From assembly GCA_025331125.1 (NCBI GenBank), contig JAOALB010000033.1, positions 186,001 through 250,000 of the forward strand: 64,000 nt of DNA, given 5' to 3'. The translations under genes were made by a program, and so were the position numbers. The DNA is from Mycogone perniciosa. Lineage: Eukaryota; Ascomycota; Sordariomycetes; Hypocreales; Hypocreaceae. Of this stretch, positions 1 through 11,696 are shown in pieces (position 1 is the stretch's first letter; each line of letters opens with the position of its first letter). The notes beneath the pieces were generated by a model. That model was not told the origin of the DNA and made no database searches. It was given only the letters and a program-made list of their open reading frames with translations.

Positions 1-2930
1 CTGCCTAGGGCTTCTGTTTCTTCCGTGCCTACACCTTCCCGCATCTCATCGGAAAGTGATTATTCCACCCCTGGTACTAGTAAGTTTCCGAGCCCAGCGG
101 TAGCAGACTCGTCCACATCAACCAAGACGAGTGCTTCTTTGGAAGTCCGAATTCCTGCTAGAAGCAGATTGCAAGGATCCGGCGACAATGAGCGCGCATT
201 GAGACATAGCATTTACTCACTGAATGCTAAACCCAAAGGCAAAAGAGTTGCCGAAATTGGTGACACTGATGAGGATCATGACGAGGATGAGGATGAGGAT
301 GAGGATGATCATTTTGGGATGTCTCGTGATGCCAAAGTTGCCCTTCGCCTTCAGAAAGAAGAGTACACAAAGGGGGGGTCTTCCACAGTTTTGCCTGCTG
401 TACCTCGCCGCAACAATCTCTCTTCTACCAATGCCCTTTCATCTCCGGCTCCAACTTCAGCCAAGCCCCCAGCCAAACGGGCAAGAGCTTCTACTGGGTC
501 TACCAAACCACGTGGTCGTCCGTCAAAGAGAAGCAAGATTGTTGCGGACTCGGAAGCAGACGAAGACATGGACACAGAAGACATGGAAGAAGAACTAGCC
601 GAATTGATGGGGCTGTATTCCAAAGTGAAGGGTTATGTGGATGATTATGATTCTGTGCTTGACTCAGATTCGTCGGAAGATGAGTTTTATTACCCAGACC
701 CTAAGGGCAAGCAACGCCCACGAAAGAAGAGTTCGGCTGCCAGAACCAGGCCGCAACCAACTGGTCCAGTCGATAGCTTGAGCGTCCCAAATACGGACTC
801 GGAGTTGTCTTTGCTATCTGGTATCGGCTCCACCACTGGTAGTGATAGTGAGGCCACCCCGGAGACCCGAGAGTTGGTTCGACAGCTAGCTATCTCTCGG
901 CGTGGTTACAGACGGCCACAGAATACACGGCGCGATAAGAAAGAGCGAGATCGACTAGAAGCGCATCACCCCGAGCTGAAAACCATGTGGGAAGACCTGA
1001 AAAACATGCCTGTTCTCAAAGCAGGCATGGCACCGCAGCCGCAGAGCATCTCGAGACAGTTGAAGCCCTTTCAACTTGAAGGGCTTGCATGGATGAAAGC
1101 CATGGAGCAGACCGAGTGGAAGGGGGGTCTTTTAGGTGACGAGATGGGTTTGGGCAAGACGATCCAAGCAGTTTCCCTTATCATGTCAGATTACCCAGCA
1201 AAACAACCATCTTTGGTTCTCGTCCCACCTGTCGCCCTCATGCAGTGGCAGTCGGAAATCAAGTCATATACCGATGGCACCCTACAGACCTTCGTCTTCC
1301 ATGGAACCAACCAAAAGGCCAAGACTATTACTGCGAAGGAGTTGAAAAAATACGATGTCATCATGATGTCCTACAACAGTCTCGAATCGATGTTTCGGAA
1401 ACAAGAAAAAGGTTTCACCCGCAAGAACGGCGTCCACAAAGAGAAGAGTATCATTCATTCTATCACGTTTCACCGAGTCATTTTGGATGAGGCGCACTGC
1501 ATCAAGACCCGGACCACAATGACTGCCAAGGCCTGCTTCGCTCTCAAGACCGAATACCGTTGGTGTTTGACCGGAACCCCTCTTCAAAACCGAATTGGAG
1601 AGCTCTTTTCTTTGATTAGGTTTCTTAATATTCGACCATTTGCGTCCTACCTTTGCAAGCAGTGCCCCTGTTCAACTATCGAATGGTCCATGGATCTTAA
1701 TAGTCGCTGCTCCGACTGCAAGCATGCCGGCATGCAACACGTCTCGGTATTCAACCAAGAACTCCTTAACCCAATTCAGAAATTTGGCAACCTAGGTCCC
1801 GGACGGGAGGCCTTCCAGAAATTACGGTTGATGACTGACCGCATCATGCTACGGCGACTCAAGAAGGATCACACGGATTCAATGGAGCTTCCTGTCAAGG
1901 AAGTCCATGTCGATCGACAGTTCTTCGGCGAGGAAGAGAATGACTTTGCCAATAGTATCATGACTAACGGACAACGCAATTTCGACACATATGTAGCCCA
2001 AGGTGTTCTTCTAAACAATTACGCAAACATCTTTGGTCTCATTATGCAGATGAGACAGGTTGCCGACCACCCCGACTTGATCCTGAAGAAAAATGCCGAA
2101 GGTGGTCAGAATGTGTTGGTTTGCTGCATCTGCGATGAGCCCGCCGAAGATACGATTCGCAGCCGCTGCAAACACGACTTTTGCAGAGCGTGCGTATCCA
2201 GCTACGTCAAATCGACGGACGATCCGGACTGTCCCCGATGCCACATTCCCTTGGCGATCGATCTTGAGCAACCAGAAATTGAACAAGACGAGGCTATGGT
2301 CAAGAAATCCTCCATCATCAACCGTATCAAGATGGAGAACTGGACTTCTTCATCCAAAATCGAGTTGCTCGTCCATGAGCTCCATAAACTGCGATCTGAC
2401 AATGCCTCGCATAAGTCCATCATCTTTTCCCAGTTTACGACTATGCTACAGCTCATCGAGTGGAGACTGCGAAGAGCCGGAATCACGACTGTCATGCTTG
2501 ATGGCAGCATGACCCCTGCCCAGCGCCAAGCGTCGATTGAGCACTTTATGAGTAACATCGACGTGGAATGCTTCCTAGTTTCCCTCAAAGCCGGTGGTGT
2601 GGCACTCAATCTCACGGAAGCATCCAGAGTGTTCATTGTTGATCCGTAAGTTTTCCGTTTAAGAACTTGGCCATACTACTGTACTGACGCTTCTCTTATA
2701 GGTGGTGGAATCCAGCGGCCGAATGGCAGTCTGCCGACCGTTGCCATCGAATTGGACAGACTCGGCCTTGCACAATCACGCGTCTCTGTATCGAAGATTC
2801 TGTCGAGAGCCGAATGGTGCTTATCCAGGAGAAAAAGACGAGCATGATTCAGTCAACCGTCAACTCGGACGATAAAGCAATGGACACCCTAAGTCCTGAA
2901 GACATGCAGTTCCTTTTCAGGGGCTCATAA
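1..2930 (+). CDS. RAD16: RAD16-type SNF2 helicase/RING protein, 5' partial
   Basis: This is an ATP-dependent SNF2-family translocase with an embedded RING finger, the layout of Rad16, which acts with Rad7 in global-genome nucleotide excision repair in the nucleus. The reading frame is open from base 1 with no ATG until about codon 107, so the start lies outside the window. Exons are 1-2645 and 2702-2930, with a 56-nt GT-AG intron; 957 residues are visible. The first 300 or so residues are acidic and disordered (DEDEDEDE run, GRPSKRSK basic patch). The Walker A GDEMGLGKT lies near codons 378-386 and the DEAH box near 496. A Cys-rich insert (CKQCPC...CSDC) follows, then a C3HC4 RING (CCICDEP...CPRCH) at about 707-749. 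The C-terminal helicase lobe ends in WWNPAAEWQSADRCHRIGQ, which spans the intron. The RING placed between the two lobes argues for RAD16 over other Snf2 proteins; RAD5 would need an N-terminal HIRAN domain, which is not visible here. Confidence 0.95.
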
Positions 2931-3706
2931 GTAGCCTCGGACCTTTCATCGATTGTGTTTCTTATCGTTTGCGGGGAAATGGGTAGGAATTTGTCCAGGG
3001 AGTAAGGTGCGGTGTGTTAACGGGCCAGATCATGGCCTTGATGAATTGTGAGGCTCAGGTAGGATTTATGAGGGATAGAACTGTGGCACTATGGCCTATG
3101 ACAGTTGTGGAGTCCTCGTGAACAAGGCGTTTGGTCCGTTGCTTTGCTCAATCTCCAAGAGTGAGATTCTTTTTTTTGTACGCATACCGATGAACGAGTA
3201 TACTATAATACACAAGACGCATGATTTTCTTTTTATGGCCAAGCTTTAACGTACAACGTCACGTCTATCTACATGCTATGTACGGAGTACTAGGTAATAA
3301 CTGTATCATAAGGAACCAGGCCTCTTATTTCATGTAGAAAAATACATGAAGTAATATTAGTGCTCCGAACTATGCAGTGTTGACATCGTCCAAAGGAGAA
3401 GAAGAAAGGGAGAGACACGAGCATTCGCAATGGGACAAAATTTAAGCCTCACGATTGCTTTGTATAATTTGTTTTTTGTACATATTCTACTGTATTTCCC
3501 TATGTAGTATTTTTCCTCTATTTTTGCGTTCAAAGTAAATTTATAAAGTATGGTCATTGTGAATTGCGGCATTTCATCACACTCCTTGAAAGGTAATGAA
3601 GAAGCATAGCAAGATGTTGACAAGAAAGTAAACCCTTTTCATGTTCGCTGTTCCGTTCAACTTGATTAAAGACTTGATCAAGTAAACAACCAACACAGAC
3701 AGCCCC
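2931..3706. other. Convergent intergenic region, RAD16 / ODC
   Basis: This holds the 3' ends of two convergent genes. It is AT-rich, with T-runs and AATAA-like words that fit polyadenylation. One TACGGAGTAC lies at 3281-3290. I see no gene. Confidence 0.6.
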
Positions 3707-5115
3707 TCAGAGGCCTAGGAGAGCCTTGGCTCCAGGCTCGCTGCAGACATAGATGACGTCGTGCGAGTTGGTGAAGCCATTGAACTGGGTGGCGGAGCAC
3801 TTGGTGTAAGCACCCATGTCCTCAAAGTAGAGCCAGTCGCCGACATCAAGGACATGCGGGAAGTGGGTGCTCTCGCTGATGCGATCGATGCCATCGCAGG
3901 TAGGACCCCAGATGGAGTACTCGTAACCATCGCCAGCAGAGCAAGGCTCCGCGGCCGGGGTGTCATACAGAGTCTGGCCCCTGATGCGAAGGATCTTGGC
4001 AATGGGATGCTGGTGATCGAACATAATGCTGGAGAAGTTGCCATAGACTCCGTCGTTGACATAGGTCATGTAACCGGTGCCGGCCATGGGGTCCTCCACA
4101 GTACGACGGGCAATGATGCTGCACGCAATGGAGAATGCCGTCGCGACGTAGAAGCGGCCGGGCTCAGCAATAAGGTCAACGCCACAGCCTGCGGGAAAGA
4201 ATTCGGCCAAAGCGTTGTCGAGAACAGAAGCCATGGTCTCGAATGTATCACCGCAGAAGCCACCACCAACATCCAGGGTGCGCAAGCTGAATCCATAGTC
4301 GCGAGCCTGCTGGAAGACGGTATGGGCGTCTTCAACGGCCTTGTAGAAAGCCATGGGGTCCGAGGCCCCCGATCCCACGTGGAAACTAACACCAACGACA
4401 CTGAGTCCCAAGTCCTTGGCCAGGGCAAGGAGACTCTCGGTGGTGTCCATGGGAGCGCCAAACTTCATGCTGAGACGACACAAGCTCGAAGTGTCATCAG
4501 TCATGATGCGGAGGAAAAGCTCGGCGTCAGGGTACAGCTTGGCGATCTTGCGAAGCTCGTCGGCATTGTCAAAAGTCATCTTCTTAACACCGGCAGACTT
4601 GACAAAGCGGACGTAAGAGTTGGTCTTGCAAGGCTGTGCATAGATGATGCGGTCGGGGCTGGTGCCCATGGCCAGGACCTGCTCAATCTCTCCCTTGGAG
4701 GCGCAATCAAAGCCAGTGCCGAGCTCGGCAAGGAGCTGAAGGACCTTGGGGTCCGGGTTGCACTTGACAGCTATGATGCATGTTAGATAAATATTCAAGT
4801 GCCTGGGGGAGGCGGGGGAGCGTGGATGGCAAGGAGCGTACCATAAAAAGGCTTGATGCGAGGGAGGTTCCTCTTCCAGCGAAGGTGCTGGCGATAGACC
4901 TCACCGAGGTCGGCAACGTAGAAGGCATCTTCGTCGCCTGGCTCGCAGAGCTCATGGTCGACGGCCTCCACGCGCTGGCGGAAGGCCTCACCGATCAATT
5001 GCTTCGGATTCAGCGCAACATTGTTCTGAAGAGCACCCAAATATTGGGGTTTCTTTAAAATATGTTTATGAGCGACATTGTGGTAATTGTCGAGAACAGC
5101 TGTTGCCATAACCAT
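3707..5115 (-). CDS. SPE1: Ornithine decarboxylase
   Basis: This PLP enzyme of the alanine-racemase fold (group IV decarboxylases) converts ornithine to putrescine, the first and most regulated step of polyamine synthesis in the cytosol. Two exons on the minus strand (5115-4842 and 4770-3707), joined over a 71-nt intron (donor GTACGC, acceptor CATAG), give 445 residues, normal for fungal ODC. The splice recreates the KPFYAVKCN motif, with the PLP-binding lysine at 94. Other family marks are SFHVGSG near 220, the phosphate-binding DVGGGF at about 258-263, AEPGR at about 293 and the catalytic cysteine in WGPTCDG at 383. The start MVMATAV was chosen because fungal ODCs begin in a similar way; a second in-frame ATG lies two codons downstream. 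The gene is convergent with RAD16. Its upstream side is 2.7 kb without a gene, room for the long leader and promoter usual for ODC, but I see no decisive regulatory site. Confidence 0.97.
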
Positions 5116-5628
5116 ATCCCCTGAGGTTGCGCGGGGGTTGAAAGTGATGATACTCCGAAGATTTCTTCTGAGAAACGGTAGAATGTCCAGCTAAAGAGCT
5201 GAATGGGTTCTAGGGTGGTCGAAAGCAGTAGCAGACTGTTCCCTCAGAGATCTGGCGAGGCCTCCTCGACGACTCTTCCTCGGCGAGAGGAAGAACCGCA
5301 GTACTCCTCCTATGCGGCAGCTGATTGGTGTCGTCGAACGACGGGGTCGGAGGTTGGAAGGGGGGAGTGTCGAAGAGCAAGAGAGCTTCGAGGCGCTTAG
5401 AGTCTCCCAAGAGCCGTGGGAGGCGGGATGACGTTGATGATGTGGGCGATCTTTCGCGAGCCGAAATCTTTGTCGCTCACGGCCTGAGGAGCCGTGATGT
5501 GGTGGGCGCCTTTGTAGAGACCAAAGGCAGCCGAGGCGGATTTGGAGGGAAGTGAATCTGTGCGCGCAAAAAGAGATGTCTCGTCAGTCAATGTCCAGTC
5601 ACGGATGTCATTGCATGCGGCGTGCCGT

Positions 5629-5657
5629 GTGAATGTGAATGTGAATGTGAATGTGAA
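5629..5657. repeat. Microsatellite (GTGAAT)n
   Basis: About five uninterrupted copies of GTGAAT lie about 510 bp upstream of the ODC start codon. Confidence 0.9.
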
Positions 5658-5722
5658 GGAGGAATTGAAGTCTCCCAAATCATGGAGGCATTGTGCAGAT
5701 TTTGCGCGCAGAGGAGTCATAT

Positions 5723-5752
5723 TGTGCTGTGCTGTGCTGTGCTGTGCTGTGG
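5723..5752. repeat. Microsatellite (GTGCT)n
   Basis: About six copies of the pentamer GTGCT lie less than 100 bp from the GTGAAT array. Confidence 0.9.
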
Positions 5753-6771
5753 CGCAGATGGCAGCAGCGGTGTCACATTCTCTCGGCCTTTCCGCAAGGG
5801 AAAACTAACCTGGAAAATAGATCCAGAAAAGAGGCGCAGTTCTTGGAGCAGCGAGGAGCTGTGCGTTTCTTGCTTTGTCGGAAAACAAAACGGGGAGACG
5901 GAAAAAAGGGAGAAAATGGTGGTGGTGTTTGTTGAATGTGTGTTTTTTGCGACGAGGGGCAAAGCTAGGTTTTATCTCAGAACCAGGAGCTATGCACAGA
6001 GTACGTACTGCAAAAGTCCGCACACCACCACACACAATATTACTAAGAATACAATTTTTTTTTCTTCATCATTTTGCTCACCACCAAAAGGCACAAAGAA
6101 GAATAGCGAGCTTCCCCGACTTTTTTGCCCCCTCCGAGAGGACAAACAGGGCGCGCGCAGCAAGACTCCACCAATGAAGCCTCCAATCACGACGCCTGCA
6201 GATGCCAATCCATCATGGCTTGCAGCTGGCTATTCATATTCAAGCTTGACAAGGTATCGCGATACTCCCGGCTAGAAACACCGCATTCCGATTTGCCCGT
6301 CGGCTGCAGCCAAAGACGAAAACATGAAACTTTCCACAGCATCTAATGCGCTGGCACACTAACCGAGTGGATCTGCTGTAAATTCATCCTCGCCATCACA
6401 CACACACATACATACGTCTGCAACAACCTGCTTGCTTCCAGCTGTGACCTCGCAGCCACTGCTTGCTAGCTAGCCAGCCTCCCCCAAAGCCCCATAAACG
6501 GAAGCTCCCGCATTGCGATGCCGCCAGGCACGTTATGAGCTGTGAGGGGAGAATGTGTGTTGCCATCAAGGTGGCTGGCTGGCTGGTCCTCAATAAGTCC
6601 CTACTCGTATGGGCCTGATATCAGGTCTCAGACGAGTTCCAATGCTCGTCACCGCTGTTTAATCTGTATGGATAGTAATCACTTTCCCTTCCCTTCGCTA
6701 GCCGCCCAGTTCCAAGACCTGTGAAACCACCAATTCAGAACTCCGTTAGTAGAATCCCCGAAAACGGACAC

Positions 6772-7187
6772 AAAAAAACATCTCAATACAAAGCCCCTTG
6801 CGTCTCTCTGAATGTACTCCGTACTCCCAGTGAACTCCATTATTGGTCCACCATCTGTGCAACACACGACACGCGAGAGGATGAAAACATCTCAACGGTA
6901 GCAACTTTGTTGCACAGCCCGATTAGGAACTCTCTAGTCAAGTCCAAAAAGAGGCCACCCCCCTAAAAAAACATCTCACTACAGACAGCTCGGCATATCC
7001 CAAGATGTACCGAATGCACGGCCTACTTATCCCGTTTCCTGAGCCTCTGGTCAACATTCCATCACCGGAAACCCAAAAAGCTCACTCACTATAAGCAGCT
7101 TCCTATACTCCGCAACCCTGTTCCGTCTAAATGGCATCTAGCCAAGCCCCTATTCATGATCCCTACAACTCCAAAAAAACATCTCAA
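6772..7187. repeat. Dispersed AAAAAAACATCTCA repeat, four copies
   Basis: Copies lie at 6772-6785, 6884-6895 (AAAACATCTCAA, shorter A-run), 6965-6978 and 7173-7187, about 80-210 bp apart. On the minus strand they read TGAGATG followed by a T-run. The flanking sequence is not clearly repeated. Confidence 0.75.
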
Positions 7188-7838
7188 CACCAACAACTTT
7201 ACATCTGTCGCCAAGTACTCTCCCATCCTCTGACTTTACGCATAGCCTCCTTCCTATCTGACATTGTACTCCCTAAATCTCCCAACCCCTCAATCTCGTG
7301 AACCCAACTCTGAAAACCACGCAAACAACACCAAAATCTCACTTACCCTCTCCTAGGCATGTGCTCGGCTCTTTAGTCCAGGAACCCAAGGCTCAGGGGC
7401 TCTGGCTCTGATAGAACGAACTTTACACACTCCCCTCCCCTCTCATATCCACTCCGTGCGCCATGCTTGATGCTTGCGCACCTCAGCACGGCCCGAATCA
7501 GAAGGAGAAGAGGGAGGAAATGTGTATGGGACTTTTGCTCTTGCGTTGCTCTGTGATCTCCATGCCATGGAAAAGGAGTTGGTAGACAACTCCGGCAGGA
7601 AGATGTATCGTATCTAAACGCGTTCGTGGTATGAACTCACCTGATGCGCTGTGCTCAAAAGTCAGAGCACCTATCCAGCCAAAAAAAAATGACTTGATAT
7701 GCACACGTCTAGGAGGAGAAATCGTCTATACATACATAATGTACATCTCTGGTCATAAATACATGACAACGTACCTCATCACAGGCTGGCTGCCGATCTG
7801 CTTTCCAGAGCAGTGAGATATGGGCACCTCGGCACCCT

Positions 7839-10800
7839 CTATTGCTCGGATCCATTCACGTTCATCTCATGAACGCCCCACGTGCCATCTACCCAAGCTT
7901 GCTTCTCTCCCAAGAACGTGATACGCTCCTCTCCTTTCTCGACCGCGTCCACTAGGAACTTCTGCGCCACTTCCCTGACTTGGTCCCTGCTGACATCCAA
8001 TAGCTGCTCTCTCCTCTTTTGCCTCATTTCGTCTGTAATACCCGACAAAAATCTCGCCATTCCCTCTTGGTTCACAGACTTGGGGGCGTCCACGCCTTGG
8101 AATACGGAGATTTTGGCCTCCTCCAGGTCACGGTCGCTCCATTGCTTCTCTACCGCCCACCGCCCTGCGTTACGCATGATACCTAGCGTGTTCTGCGGGT
8201 TGGGATCGCGGTATGAGTAGAAGCCGAAAAGTCCGTCGAGGGGTTTGGAGTAAGCGCCGCCGCCGTACGCACCACCCTTCTCTCGGATCTCGTGATGGAG
8301 GTGTTTATGTGTCAGCAGCTGTGCGAGAATCTGAAGCGGCGCGCCATCAGGCGAGGTATATGAGGCGGTCGTAACGGAGAGGCCTCCGTAGTACACTTGA
8401 TAGGGCAGAGGGAAGAAAGCCTTGCTGTCCCTCGGCAGTTGCTGCGTTGAGCTTCCCGCATTTGAAGTTCCTCGGGGCAGTGCACCCACGAAATTCTGCA
8501 GAGATCCCAAGTTTTCCTGGACACTCTCGGAACCACATGTGACGGCAGTGCGCATATTGCCACCTGTCAGGGCGAGGCTCTGGATCTCCTTCAATTTCGC
8601 AATGATGTCCTCCAGTTGGTCAGACTCCTGCCTGCCAGCAAGCGACGTCACGAGCTTCACTTGAGACAGGCCTCCCACCTGCTGCCTCAACCACGCACTG
8701 CGCGTCAGGCTCGACTCAGCGTGACCCATTGCGAAACGGTGGCCAGATGATGCAATGTCATTGACAAGGCCATCCGCTGACGCTTGTAACAGCTGTCGAA
8801 TCCGGAGTGCCGCTTCCGGGCTGTCAAAATTGGTTTCCAGCACCAGCTTGCGTAGTATATCATACATGACCGGCACATTCCTATCGAGGGCCATGCCTGT
8901 GAAGAGGATACCCTCACTAGACTGGTGGAAGTCTGTCGCCGAAGGGCTAGAGTGATATCCCACAGAAACCCCACCCGTCTTGAGTTTGATGAGATCTTCC
9001 AGCTGCTCCATTGTCATATCCTTGGTGCCCAGGCGCATGATGCTATCCGTGAAGAGTGGGATCAACTCTCGCAGATCATCCGGCAAGTTCTCTAATGTGT
9101 TGATGGCCCTGAAATATGTGAGGCCGTTGGTCGGTGCTTCCCGCCATTGAATTGGGACGTCGTTGGCCACTTCATCACGGACCACAACAGGCTCTTGAGA
9201 CCTCGGAATGTCCTTGACGTAGACAGTAGGCAGACAGCTGAGATCCTCCGTGTTGGTCTTATTTTGCTCCACCAACAAATCCTGCTCTTGTTTCTCGAAT
9301 TGCTCACGGGCAGTCTCTTCGCTTCCGGCCTTTTGCACAGCTTCCTGGATCTTTGTTGACAGTCGTTCTTGCTCTTCCAACACCAAGTCATCTCCAAAGG
9401 TAGCCGATGGTGCCATTGTGAAAGCCAGAGTGTTGTCATTGAGCAGGTACTTGTCCATTAATCCTTCCAGGTAGCCACCCTCAGCCATCTTTGCCTGGAA
9501 GGTGGCGATAGTGTCATTCCAAGCCAATGAATCAAAGGGATCACTTCCGTTGAACCACTTTGGCTTCAGTCTGTTGAGCATTGAATAGCCGAAGTTGGAC
9601 GTCTTGTGCTTCAGAGCCAGCTCGAGCTGGTGAAGGGCACCGTCAATCTTGCCTTGATCGAAACCCTTTTCTCGGGTCTCGCGCAGTATCTCTTGGATTC
9701 TGCCCTTCACCTTTGGAACGTCGGCTTCCTGGACGCCAGTGAGGCCAATCGACAAGATCCCACGCTTCGCATAGCTATCGTATCCAGCATTCGGGCTCCA
9801 ATCCGCACCCATACCGGCCTCAATCAAACCTCTGTACATGGGTGATCCGTAGCCTTCCATTAAAAGAGTTGATAGCAGAGATACAGAGAATGACTCCACC
9901 ACGTCGCTTGTGTTGCCGGTGATCCAGGATACAGACGTTTTGTACTGCCGATCAGGGGCGACCAGGGGATCCATTGGGCCATAGAGGGTGACTTCCTTCG
10001 GCCCAGTCAGTTCAATGGGCTGGTGAATCACTTTGTCCCTCGCAATCTGCTCGAAGGCCTGAAGCCTAGCGTCGATCTCTTGCAAATGATCTGCCAAAGG
10101 CATATCTCCGTAGGTGAAGAGCTTGGCATTGCTCGGATGATAGTTCTCGGCGTGGAAGTTCTTCAACTGCTCGTACGTGAGATCCGTTATTTTCTGCGGA
10201 TCGCCACCGGAGTTGTTAATGTCGGGGAAAATGTGGTCGTGGAACCGAATATAGTATAGATAGCCTGCATCCGACATCTGACCCTTCATTTCATTGTATA
10301 CAACGCCTTTGAACACTAGCTTCTTGCCATCCGCATCTTCCGCTAAGGGGTTCTCAGGTCCAATTCGCCAACCCTCTTGCTGGAAATCGGATTTCTTCAA
10401 CAAGGGATGCAGCGTGGCATCGAGATAAACAGACATGAGGTTCCTAAAGTCTTGAGGGTTGGTAGTTGCGAAAGGGTAGAAGGTGTGGTCTGAAGCTGTC
10501 ATTGCATTCATGAAATTTGATAGCGTCCTCGGCAACATTTTAAAGAAAGGGTCTCGGATGGGATATCTACGACAAGTCAGCTATCGTCCAGCTTCCCGTC
10601 ACCGTAGACACCCATACTTTTCGCTGCCACATAGCGTCGTATGCTCCAGGATATGCGGGACACCTGTGTCATCCGGGGGATTCGTCTTGAAGCCGATGGA
10701 AAAGACATTGTTGCTGTCGTCCCGAGCAATGTGCAGGTAATCGGCGCCAGTCTTGTCATGTTGCAGTTGGAGAGCAGTTAGCTCTAGCTCCGGGACATGC

Positions 10801-10904
10801 TTTGCTCGGACAAGAGTGAAGCCATGGAGTTTGGCACCAGGGTTCGGATACAGCGCGAGATCTGTGACGGTCTTGCGAGCCGTGTTCGCCGCGTTTCGCA
10901 ACAT
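7839..10904 (-). CDS. CYM1: Mitochondrial presequence protease (M16C)
   Basis: This pitrilysin-type zinc metalloprotease degrades cleaved targeting peptides in the mitochondrial matrix or intermembrane space. Exon 1 is 10904-10618 and exon 2 is 10566-7839. The 51-nt intron (GTATGG...GTCGTAG) must be removed to join LCGSEK to YPIRDPFF, a block typical of PreP/Cym1. The product has 1004 residues, as expected. The inverted zinc motif HILEH is at residues 84-88. The N-terminus MLRNAANTARKT is basic and lacks acidic residues, as a matrix presequence should. The following M16C segments (PRTLSNFMNAMT, GVVYNEMKG, HHEIREKGGAYGGGAY) are all present and no key residue is missing. The gene is divergent from the taxilin gene, sharing a 0.8-kb promoter region. 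Confidence 0.96.
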
Positions 10905-11696
10905 GGTTCGGGCAGGACGATGACAAGAAGGAAGAAAAAAAATCTAATTATACATTAGTGCAGAAAAAGAAGAAAAGGGCTGCCGGCTGCATGCGCATAG
11001 GGCCTCTGTATGACGCCCGTATCAGGGAGAGGCAAGGCGTTGGGTTATGGTAGGTAAGGACGAGATGAGGGCCGTCTCGAAATTTCCTTACAAGACGTTT
11101 CGCCCGCCAGGCTGGATTAGTCAGTGACGTGGTCGCGAGTTCCCCAACTTGCTAGTGCACTAACAGGCCCACCATCTGCGCTGCTGACCTAATCCATAAG
11201 GCGCTAACAATTTGCAACCTGCATGCCGCATCGCCCACTAGAAATCGAATTGCCAATCTGATCTGCCCTGTCACGCCTCCAACGCTTGTGTCTGACGACT
11301 GGCCTGTAGGACAAGTCGATGGCTTCTGGAGCGCAACGACGTCGCACAGCATTTATTTCGGGGCTCAATTCGCTGTGCCACTGTATCTCGTAAGCAGCAG
11401 CCAGCAACGAACCTCAAGTAGCGCGGCCGACGGTCCAGACGGCGACGATTCTGACGGCAATTCCTCTCTATTCACATACCTATTCACTCCAGGTTTGCCG
11501 CCGCACAGCCTCTCAAGGTGCCTACTGGCGCCTCGCCCTAGAACTCTCCCGCGAACTCTCCCGGATACATAGCGAAACGCTCGAGATCCAACCTCTTTTT
11601 TTACCGTCGCTGCCGTCGCTGCCGTCCATGTGATTTTGGCCCTTGATGCGACCCGTCGTTTATGCGAAGTCGCCGTCTTGACAAACTTTCCGAGCT
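10905..11696. other. Divergent promoter region, CYM1 / taxilin
   Basis: This 0.8-kb space separates two start codons and should hold both promoters. There is an A-rich patch next to CYM1 and a C/T-rich stretch just before the taxilin ATG. I see no further gene. Confidence 0.6.

Larger units (their letters stand above)
5116..7838. other. Intergenic region upstream of ODC and downstream of CYM1
   Basis: This 2.7-kb stretch has no supportable gene. The half next to ODC should be its promoter and leader; it holds two microsatellites (5629-5657 and 5723-5752). The half next to CYM1 (6.7-7.2 kb) holds four copies of an AAAAAAACATCTCA word and one GTACTCCGTAC. ORFs in the region use low-complexity sequence or non-ATG starts and look like chance. 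Confidence 0.6.

Noticed and set aside
3761..4786. 341-codon plus-strand frame over ODC
   Set aside because: It is exactly antisense to the ODC exon, whose catalytic motifs are intact; it has no family motif and arises from GC-biased third positions.
5622..6275. 217-codon frame rich in CE repeats
   Set aside because: The start of the protein is the translated GTGAAT and GTGCT microsatellites; the rest shows no motif.
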